Assembly (NCBI GenBank): GCA_003140315.1
Contig: PLJS01000250.1
Location: 9,305 to 61,057, forward strand
Reading direction: 5' to 3'
Length of the DNA stretch: 51,753 nt
From: Hyphomicrobiales bacterium
Lineage (GTDB): Bacteria > Pseudomonadota > Alphaproteobacteria > Rhizobiales > Xanthobacteraceae
Shown piece after piece: positions 41,133-51,753 of this stretch; the first letter of the stretch is position 1; every line of letters starts with the position of its first letter. The position numbers and the translations under genes are program-made. The notes under the pieces were generated by a model. It made no database searches, was not told where the DNA came from, and saw nothing but the letters and a program-made list of their open reading frames with translations.

Positions 41133-42008
41133 CTACCCCAGCAACCGCTTCAATTCCGCCCGGAAGGCCGGCGCGATGTCGGGGCGATCGAGCGCGTAGG
41201 CGACATTCGCCGCCAGGAAGCCGAGCTTCGAGCCGCAATCGAACGTGCGGCCCTCGAACTGGAAGCCGTAACCCGGCTGCTTTTCCAGGAGCCGCAGCAT
41301 CGCGTCGGTGAGCTGGATTTCGCCGCCGGCGCCTTTCTGCTGGGTCCCGAGCAGGTCGAGGATCTCCGGCTGCAGGATGTAGCGTCCGGTGATGATGAGG
41401 TTCGATGGCGCGTCGGCGGGCTTTGGCTTCTCCACCATGCCGGTGATGCGGAACGACTGGCCCTTGCGCTCGCCGACGCCGACGACGCCGTAGGACGACA
41501 CGGCCTCCTTCGGCACTTCCTCGACCGCGATGATGTTCGCGGCCTCGCCGATCTTGCGATAGACCTCGATCATCTGGCCGAGGCAGCTCTTTTTCGCTTT
41601 GACCAGCACGTCGGGAAGGATCACGGCGAACGGCTCGCGGCCGATCAGGTCGCGCGCGCACCACACCGCGTGACCAAGGCCGAGCGGCGACTGTTGGCGC
41701 GTGAAGGACGTAGCCCCGGCGGCAGGCTGTGCCTGCGCGAGCACGGAGAGCTCGGCCGTCTTGCCCCGTTCGGCGAGCGTCCGCTCCAACTCGTACTGCA
41801 GGTCGAAGTGATCCTCGATCACGCCCTTGTTGCGGCCGGTGACGAAAATGAAGTGCTCGATCCCGGCCTCGCGCGCCTCGTCGACCACATGCTGAATCAG
41901 CGGCCGGTCGACCACGGTCAGCATCTCCTTCGGCATCGCCTTGGTGGCCGGAAGAAAGCGCGTGCCGAGGCCGGCAACGGGGAAAACAGCCTTGCGAATG
42001 GGGTTCAT
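41133..42008 (-). CDS. galU: UTP-glucose-1-phosphate uridylyltransferase
   Basis: A 291-residue nucleotidyltransferase that makes UDP-glucose, precursor of exopolysaccharide and other glycoconjugates. Motifs are RKAVFPVAGLGTRFLPATKAMPKEML (nucleotide-binding start), PLIQHVVDEAREAGIEHFIFVTGRNK, SPLGLGHAVWCARDLIGREPFAVILPDV, VEKPKPADAPSNLIITGRYI and GEIQLTDAMLRLLE. The length and motifs are standard. It converges on the beta-barrel gene with only 2 bases between stops and diverges from the lytic transglycosylase gene. Confidence 0.96.
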   Translation of the reverse strand: MNPIRKAVFPVAGLGTRFLPATKAMPKEMLTVVDRPLIQHVVDEAREAGIEHFIFVTGRNKGVIEDHFDLQYELERTLAERGKTAELSVLAQAQPAAGATSFTRQQSPLGLGHAVWCARDLIGREPFAVILPDVLVKAKKSCLGQMIEVYRKIGEAANIIAVEEVPKEAVSSYGVVGVGERKGQSFRITGMVEKPKPADAPSNLIITGRYILQPEILDLLGTQQKGAGGEIQLTDAMLRLLEKQPGYGFQFEGRTFDCGSKLGFLAANVAYALDRPDIAPAFRAELKRLLG

Positions 42009-42148
42009 GAGGGCTGACTGACCGGAAAGAGCTTTGGCGCCGTGGCGGGATGCCGCGTGCGGCCGTGGTAAGTGCCGTGCGTTAACATCCGGGAAACCCT
42101 ATCTGTTGCCCTATGTTCCCGGCAACAAGGCCGGGCAGCGGGATCGAT

Positions 42149-43495
42149 ATGCGGGGTCGCGATACCAAGGTGCGGATGCTCGGCCGGCTCGCCGCCGCGG
42201 CGGCGTTCGCGGCTGTCGGCGCGACGGCTGCGCTCGCGCAGACCGACGATCGCTATCCGCGCCCGACGTCGGCCATTACCGGATCGATCCCTAACCAGCA
42301 GCAATCCTGGAGCGGCGAGCCTGGCGCCTCCGGCCATCCGCTGATGCAGCCGGACGCGATCCTCGCGGCGGTCGCGGACTTCAAGAACTGCATCGAGCGG
42401 ATGTGGCCGGACGCGGCGCGCCGCAATATCTCGCGCGCAAGCTTCGAGCGCTTCACCGCCGGCCTCGAACCGGACCTGCGCATCATGGACCTCATGGACG
42501 CGCAGCCGGAGTTCACCAAGGCGTTCTGGGATTACATCGATGCGCTCGTCAATGATGAGCGCATCGCCAAGGGCCGCGACATTCTCAAGCAGTACGAGCC
42601 GACATTCGCCGCGGTGGAGAAGGCCTACGGCGTCGACCGCTACACGATCGTGGCGATCTGGGGCATTGAGACGAAATACGGGGCTGTCGCCGGCGATCGG
42701 CCGGTGATCCGCTCGACCGCGACACTCGCCTGTGTCGGCCGGCGGCAGGCCTATTTCAAGGACGAATTCCTGGCGGCGCTGGAAATCCTGCATCGCGGCG
42801 ACGTGAAGCCCGAGTTGCTGCGCGGATCGTGGGCCGGCGCCTTCGGCGCGACGCAGTTCATGCCGACGGCGTTCAAGCGCTACGCGGTCGACTTCGACGG
42901 CGACGGACGACGCGACGTCGTCGAGTCGGTGCCGGACATCGTTGCGTCCACGGCGAACCATCTCAAGAAGGCCGGCTGGGTCACGGGGCAGACCTGGGGC
43001 TATGAGGTCATGGTGCCGCAAGGCTTCAATTACATGCTGGCGGACCCGGCGCATCGATTGACGCTGGCCGAATGGGCGCGGATGGGCGTGCAGCGCGTCG
43101 GCGGCGGCGCGTTTCCGCGCGCGGGCGACCGCGCCTATCTGTTCGTGCCGGCCGGCGCACGGGGCCCGAGCTTCCTAATGCTCGACAACTTTCGCGTGAT
43201 CATGAAGTACAACCCGGCCGAGGCCTATGCGCTCGCGATCGGCCACCTCGCCGATCGGCTGCGCGGCGGCGGACCGATCGCGCAAGCATGGCCGCGCGAC
43301 GAGCGGGTGCTGAGCCGTACGGAGCGGCTGGAACTGCAGCAGCGGCTTGCCGACCGGGGCTTCGATATCGGCGAGCCCAATGGCCGGCTCGGCGCCAAGA
43401 CCCGCACGGCGGTGCGGGATTTCCAGGCCCGGAATGGCCTCATTCCGGACGGTTTTGCCACGGCGTCGCTGCTGGATCGCCTGCGCGGCCCGTGA
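42149..43495 (+). CDS. Lytic murein transglycosylase (MltB-like) with peptidoglycan-binding domain
   Basis: A 448-residue exported enzyme cleaving peptidoglycan glycan strands to 1,6-anhydro products. The signal peptide spans LGRLAAAAAFAAVGATAALA. The SLT_2/MltB domain (about residues 60-370) has the catalytic Glu in AIWGIETKYG (about residue 173), then SWAGAFGATQFMPTAFKRYAVDFDGDG, and HLKKAGW. The C-terminal PG_binding_1 domain (about 390-446) has LQQRLADRGFDIGEPNGRLGAKTRTAVRDFQ. The ATG at 42149 is chosen; 42113 or 42176 are alternative starts. Its outer location in the cell is the periplasm. It lies in the envelope-related stretch of the window. Confidence 0.92.
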   Translation: MRGRDTKVRMLGRLAAAAAFAAVGATAALAQTDDRYPRPTSAITGSIPNQQQSWSGEPGASGHPLMQPDAILAAVADFKNCIERMWPDAARRNISRASFERFTAGLEPDLRIMDLMDAQPEFTKAFWDYIDALVNDERIAKGRDILKQYEPTFAAVEKAYGVDRYTIVAIWGIETKYGAVAGDRPVIRSTATLACVGRRQAYFKDEFLAALEILHRGDVKPELLRGSWAGAFGATQFMPTAFKRYAVDFDGDGRRDVVESVPDIVASTANHLKKAGWVTGQTWGYEVMVPQGFNYMLADPAHRLTLAEWARMGVQRVGGGAFPRAGDRAYLFVPAGARGPSFLMLDNFRVIMKYNPAEAYALAIGHLADRLRGGGPIAQAWPRDERVLSRTERLELQQRLADRGFDIGEPNGRLGAKTRTAVRDFQARNGLIPDGFATASLLDRLRGP

Positions 43496-43536
43496 GGCTG
43501 GCGTTCGGCGCCGGCAACCCTATCGCGATCTTCAAG

Positions 43537-43542
43537 TTGACA
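43537..43542 (+). promoter_or_regulatory. Isolated -35-like box before the DUF459 gene
   Basis: A perfect TTGACA lies 69 bases upstream of the DUF459 ATG in a 115-base gap. No matching -10 is found at 16-18 bases, so this is only half a promoter signal. Confidence 0.25.
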
Positions 43543-43610
43543 TTTTTCCCCGGCTGATGGCCGATTGTCCGCCCCCGGCGCTGCCTTAAGGGGGCGCGCC
43601 GATCGAGGGC

Positions 43611-45341
43611 ATGATGCCGGCCGAAAAGGCTGTGAAATCCGCCAGAACGGGACGGCTCAGCGTGCTCCTGTGTGGGCTCGCCGAGGCGGCGGTGTTTGTC
43701 TGCGCGCTGACGCTGGCGCATCCGGCCGCCGCGCAGGTCGTGGACGAGCGGTTCCCGCAGCTTCAGGACCGGCGGAACCGGATGTGGCAACCGCAGCCGC
43801 AGTGGCAGCAACCTCAATGGCAGCAGCCACAGCAGCAGCCGCAGCAACAGCCTTATTCGCCGTTCCAGGCGTTTCCGGACCAGCAGCGTCAGCCGCGGCA
43901 GGTCCAGGTCGATCCGACGCGTCCGCCGCCGCCGAAGCCGCCCGCCACCCCGCCGACCGTCAACGTCGCGGTGTTCGGCGACGCAATCGCCGACTGGCTC
44001 GCCTTTGGTCTCGAAGAGGCGTTCGCCGAGACGCCCGAGATCGGCATCCTGCGCAAGGCGCGCGCGCAGACCGGACTGATCCGGATCGAGACTCGCAACG
44101 AGTCCTTCGACTGGCCGCAGCAGGCGCGCGACATGCTCGCGGCGGACAAGCCCGACTACGTGGTGATGATGATCGGCCTCTCGGACCGGCGTGGGATCCG
44201 CGAAAAGCTGCCCGCGCCGCCGCGCAATCCGGCGCAGAAGGCACCCGTCACCCCGCCGCAGTCCGCCCAGAAGGGACCGGCTACCTCACCGCCGCCAGCG
44301 CAGCAGAACCCGCAGCAGGCGGCCGCCGCGCCCAAGCCCGCGCCGGAGAGGGACGCCGAGGCGCCGCCGCCGGATACGGCCCCGCAGGACGATCAGCAGA
44401 CCCCCGAGCCGGACGCGCCGTCCGCCGGCAGCATGGTTCACGAGTTCCGTACCGATAAATGGGGCGAGCTCTATTCCAGGCGTATCGATGAGACGATCGC
44501 GGTGCTCAAGAGCCGGGGCGTGCCGGTGTTCTGGGTCGGCCTGCCGTCGATCCGCGGAACGCGTGCAACTTCGGAGATGGTGTACCTCAACGATCTGTTC
44601 CGCGCCCGCGCCGAAAAGGCGGGCATCGTCTACATCGACATCTGGGACGGCTTTGTCGACGACGCGGGCAATTTCAGCCAATACGGCGCCGATTTCGAGG
44701 GGCAGACACGGCGGCTGCGCACCGGCGACGGCGTGAATTTCACCCGCTACGGCGCGCGCAAGCTCGCCCATTATGTCGAGCGCGAAATCCGGCGCGTGAT
44801 GCAGGCGCGGGCCCTGCCGGTCGCGACGCCGCTGCCGGAACCGGAGCCTGAGGTGAAGGGCCCGCAACAGGCCGCAAAGCCGATCGCGAGCCCGGTCATG
44901 TCGCTCACCGCGCCGGCACAGAACGGCGACACGGCGCTGCTCGGGGCCGCGCCGATCCCTGCGGCCAAGGCGGATTCGGTCGCGGCGCGCGTGCTGGTGC
45001 GCGGCGAACCCGTCGAGGCACCGCCCGGTCGCGCCGACGACTTCGCTTGGCCGCGCCGCGACGTTGCGACCGCGACGGGCGCGCTGCCACCCGATCCGGT
45101 GCTGCCGCCCCCGGTGCCGGTCACACCGCCGGCGCCGGTCGCAGCGGCGCCGGCGATCACACCGCGGTCGTTCGCGGTCGCGCCGAACCCGCAGCGGGTT
45201 CAGCAGCAGCAGCAACAACAACAGCAGCGCACCACGGACAGTTGGTGGCGGCCGTTCGCGCAGCAGCCCGAACCGCAGCGGCAGCAGCGCACAAATCGCG
45301 ACAATACGCCGTCTTTCTTCGGCAATTGGTTCGGGCGGTAG
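43611..45341 (+). CDS. DUF459/SGNH-hydrolase-like secreted protein lacking expected catalytic residues
   Basis: A 576-residue protein. Signal peptide about residues 15-41 (SVLLCGLAEAAVFVCALTLAHPAAA). A Gln/Pro-rich stretch follows (60-115), then the SGNH-like core (about 117-395), a Pro/Ala-rich linker insert (about 205-275), and a C-terminal low-complexity tail including a run of nine Gln. DUF459 proteins resemble SGNH/GDSL hydrolases that modify envelope polysaccharides. Here the GDS block reads VFGDAIADW (Gly123, Asp124, Ala125), so the usual Ser nucleophile is Ala, and the last block reads DGVNFT (Asp373 to Asn376) where D-x-x-H is expected. It may be a binding protein and not a hydrolase. 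The gene stands alone. Confidence 0.82.
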   Translation: MMPAEKAVKSARTGRLSVLLCGLAEAAVFVCALTLAHPAAAQVVDERFPQLQDRRNRMWQPQPQWQQPQWQQPQQQPQQQPYSPFQAFPDQQRQPRQVQVDPTRPPPPKPPATPPTVNVAVFGDAIADWLAFGLEEAFAETPEIGILRKARAQTGLIRIETRNESFDWPQQARDMLAADKPDYVVMMIGLSDRRGIREKLPAPPRNPAQKAPVTPPQSAQKGPATSPPPAQQNPQQAAAAPKPAPERDAEAPPPDTAPQDDQQTPEPDAPSAGSMVHEFRTDKWGELYSRRIDETIAVLKSRGVPVFWVGLPSIRGTRATSEMVYLNDLFRARAEKAGIVYIDIWDGFVDDAGNFSQYGADFEGQTRRLRTGDGVNFTRYGARKLAHYVEREIRRVMQARALPVATPLPEPEPEVKGPQQAAKPIASPVMSLTAPAQNGDTALLGAAPIPAAKADSVAARVLVRGEPVEAPPGRADDFAWPRRDVATATGALPPDPVLPPPVPVTPPAPVAAAPAITPRSFAVAPNPQRVQQQQQQQQQRTTDSWWRPFAQQPEPQRQQRTNRDNTPSFFGNWFGR

Positions 45342-45357
45342 AGCCACAAACTCGGCG

Positions 45358-45475
45358 TGCTCCCTCTCCTGAGAGGGGAGGGTCGGGGCGGGGGTCCGCG
45401 GCGGCTTCGCCGCCTGATCCCCACCCACCCGCCTTCGGCGGCCGACCTCCCCTTTTCAAGGGGAGGTGAGGCGCC
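45358..45475. repeat. Composite palindromic repeat (CCCTCCCC family, copy 5)
   Basis: Left unit 45358-45416 (CTCCCTCTCCTGAGAGGGGA, GGGTCGGGG, a GCGGCTTCGCCGC hairpin) and right unit 45419-45470 (CCCCACCCACCC, a GCCTTCGGCGGC stem, CCTCCCCTTTTCAAGGGGAGG) are inverted copies. It lies between convergent genes. Confidence 0.75.
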
Positions 45476-45490
45476 TTCTTTTATTTTGTC

Positions 45491-45531
45491 GCGATGCCGG
45501 ACGGACCGGTCCCCACTTTTCCTGGCATCGC
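45491..45531 (-). other. Hairpin just after the gltD stop codon
   Basis: GCGATGCC (45491-45498) and GGCATCGC (45524-45531) form an 8-base-pair stem around a GGACCGGTCC-containing loop, 4 bases past the gltD stop. On the minus strand it is followed by A-rich sequence, not T, so it is not a textbook terminator. It may protect the gltBD transcript end. Confidence 0.35.
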
Positions 45532-45535
45532 TCCG

Positions 45536-46981
45536 CTACCTCGGCAGGTCGGTCGAACCCATCAGGTACTTGTCGACCGCATGCGCGGCCTGGCGGCCCT
45601 CGCGGATCGCCCACACGACCAGCGACTGGCCACGCCGCATGTCGCCGGCCGCGAAGATCTTCGGGTTCGAGGTCTGGTACTGGTTGGTGTCGGCCTTGAC
45701 GTTGCCGCGCTGATCGAGATCGAGACCGAGCGTCTTGATCATCCCCTCATGCACCGGATGCACGAAGCCCATCGCGAGCAGCACCAGGTCGGCCTTGAGA
45801 TCGAACTCGGTGCCGGGGATCGGCTGGAACTTATTGTCGCAGCGGATGCATTGAAGCTTCTGTACCTGCCCGTGCTCGCCGACAAACTTCTGCGTCAGGA
45901 CCGAGAAGTCGCGCTCGGCACCCTCCTCGTGGCTGGATGAAGTGCGCAGCTTCAAGGGCCAGTTCGGCCAGGTGAGGAGCTTCTCCTCGTGCTCGGGCGG
46001 CTTCGGCATGATCTCGAAATTGGTCACGCTGAGCGCGCCCTGGCGAATGGCCGTGCCGATGCAGTCGGAACCGGTGTCGCCGCCGCCGATCACCACGACG
46101 TGATTGCGTGCCGCGCTGATCGGCGGTGCATCGCCTGGAGGCTCGTTCGCCACGCGGCGGTTCTGCTGCGGCAGGTAATCCATCGCGAAATGGACGCCGC
46201 CGAGATCGCGGCCCGGAACCGGCAGATCGCGCGAGTGCTCAGCGCCGCCAGTCAGCACCACGGCATCGAAGCCCTCGGTCACGCGCTCGACCGGCATCGA
46301 GACGCCGACATGGGCGCCGTAGTGGAACACGACGCCTTCCGCTTCCATCTGGGCGACGCGCTTTGCGACGTGGGTCTTCTCCATCTTGAAGTCGGGAATG
46401 CCGTAGGTGAGCAGGCCGCCGGCGCGGGCGAACTTCTCGAACAGGTGCACCTCATGGCCCGCGCGCGCGAGCTGCTGCGCGCATGCCATGCCGGCGGGAC
46501 CTGAGCCAATCACCGAAATCCTCTTGCCGGTCTTGTGCGACGGCGGCTCGGGCGTGATCCAGCCTTCCAGCCAGCCGCGGTCGACGATCGCGCATTCGAT
46601 CGTCTTGATGGTGACCGGCGTCTCGATCAGGTTGAGCGTGCAGGCGGCCTCGCACGGCGCTGGGCACACGCGGCCGGTGAATTCCGGGAAATTGTTGGTC
46701 GAGTGCAGATTGTAGAGGGCGTTCTTCCAGTCGCCGCGATAGACAAGGTCGTTGAAGTCCGGGATCTGGTTATTCACCGGGCAGCCCGGCGTGCCAGGTG
46801 TCAGCGCTCCGGTCCCCATGCAGTAGGGAATGCCGCAATTCATGCAGCGCGCCGCCTGATCCTTCGTCGCCTCCTGCGACAGCGGGATCATGAATTCCTT
46901 GAAATGCCGGATGCGGTCGGAAGCCGGCTTGTAGCGCCGGTCCTGCCTGTCGATTTCCAGAAAACCTGTGACCTTACCCAT
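45536..46981 (-). CDS. gltD: Glutamate synthase small subunit
   Basis: A 481-residue FAD/NADPH subunit that passes electrons to GltB for making glutamate from glutamine and 2-oxoglutarate. The N-terminal iron-sulfur part has [13 protein letters not shown] and [11 protein letters not shown], then CPAPCEAAC. The FAD domain has [24 protein letters not shown]; the NADPH domain has [21 protein letters not shown]; the C-terminus carries [22 protein letters not shown]. The ATG at 46981 lies 34 bases downstream of gltB, indicating an operon. Length and motifs are standard. Confidence 0.96.
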   Translation of the reverse strand: MGKVTGFLEIDRQDRRYKPASDRIRHFKEFMIPLSQEATKDQAARCMNCGIPYCMGTGALTPGTPGCPVNNQIPDFNDLVYRGDWKNALYNLHSTNNFPEFTGRVCPAPCEAACTLNLIETPVTIKTIECAIVDRGWLEGWITPEPPSHKTGKRISVIGSGPAGMACAQQLARAGHEVHLFEKFARAGGLLTYGIPDFKMEKTHVAKRVAQMEAEGVVFHYGAHVGVSMPVERVTEGFDAVVLTGGAEHSRDLPVPGRDLGGVHFAMDYLPQQNRRVANEPPGDAPPISAARNHVVVIGGGDTGSDCIGTAIRQGALSVTNFEIMPKPPEHEEKLLTWPNWPLKLRTSSSHEEGAERDFSVLTQKFVGEHGQVQKLQCIRCDNKFQPIPGTEFDLKADLVLLAMGFVHPVHEGMIKTLGLDLDQRGNVKADTNQYQTSNPKIFAAGDMRRGQSLVVWAIREGRQAAHAVDKYLMGSTDLPR

Positions 46982-47015
46982 CCGGCCTACGCCCGCCCCA
47001 ACTACTTCGTTTGCA

Positions 47016-51753
<4,738 letters not shown>

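Noticed and set aside
45204-45230. CAG/CAA run as an unstable microsatellite
   Set aside because: Mixed CAG and CAA codons make slippage less likely, and it fits the Gln-rich tail of the DUF459 protein.

Overview
The window is 51.75 kb of high-GC DNA (roughly 65% in the gene stretches I hand-counted). It carries GTG and TTG starts, tightly overlapping genes, and intergenic palindromic repeats of a style common in Hyphomicrobiales (Rhizobiales). Together with the gene content (NicO/DUF1007 pair, cobalt nitrile hydratase, orphan Bug receptor, liv-type ABC transporters beside acyl-CoA ligases, fused indolepyruvate oxidoreductase, KdsD, GltBD) this suggests a chromosome of a metabolically versatile soil or water alphaproteobacterium near Bradyrhizobium/Xanthobacteraceae. 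This is inferred from familiarity; no search was run. I saw no rRNA, tRNA, CRISPR array, prophage or classical insertion sequence.

Layout. 1-3.7 kb: tail of a gamma-glutamyltransferase, a DUF883 membrane protein, a periplasmic DUF1007 protein overlapping a His-rich nickel/cobalt transporter, and a FAD monooxygenase. 3.9-6.9 kb (minus strand): a cobalt-type nitrile hydratase operon (alpha, beta, accessory protein) followed by a metallo-beta-lactamase-fold hydrolase. A roughly 420-bp element made of two long inverted repeats around a GIY-YIG nuclease gene sits between beta and accessory. 7.0-13.4 kb: TRAP permease pair without a binding protein, an SDR, a hybrid histidine kinase overlapping a glutathione transferase, and a small secreted protein. 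13.7-18.5 kb: indolepyruvate ferredoxin oxidoreductase with a palindromic upstream region, converging on a GAF-EAL protein with a probable N-terminal frameshift. 18.7-24.7 kb: CoA-transferase plus Bug receptor, a periplasmic binding protein, an exported amidohydrolase, a small membrane-protein gene broken by an in-frame TGA, a small secreted protein and an enolase-superfamily enzyme.

25.0-33.8 kb is one co-directional block: acyl-CoA ligase, LivG, LivH, LivM, LivK, LivF and a PaaK-like ligase homologue. It looks like an uptake-and-activation module for an organic acid. 33.8-38.1 kb: exported 5'-nucleotidase, ferrochelatase, and an SPFH/NfeD membrane pair. 38.2-45.3 kb is envelope-related: KdsD, an outer-membrane beta-barrel protein, GalU, a lytic transglycosylase and a DUF459 SGNH-like protein lacking the expected catalytic residues. 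45.5-51.75 kb (minus strand): glutamate synthase GltB-GltD, whose start codon appears cut by the window edge.

The most distinctive feature is a layer of inverted-pair repeats. At least three sequence families occur, several touching stop codons, supplying a Shine-Dalgarno sequence or being translated. The GIY-YIG unit in the nitrile hydratase operon has the same paired-arm architecture but contains a gene, so it may be an autonomous relative of the non-coding pairs.
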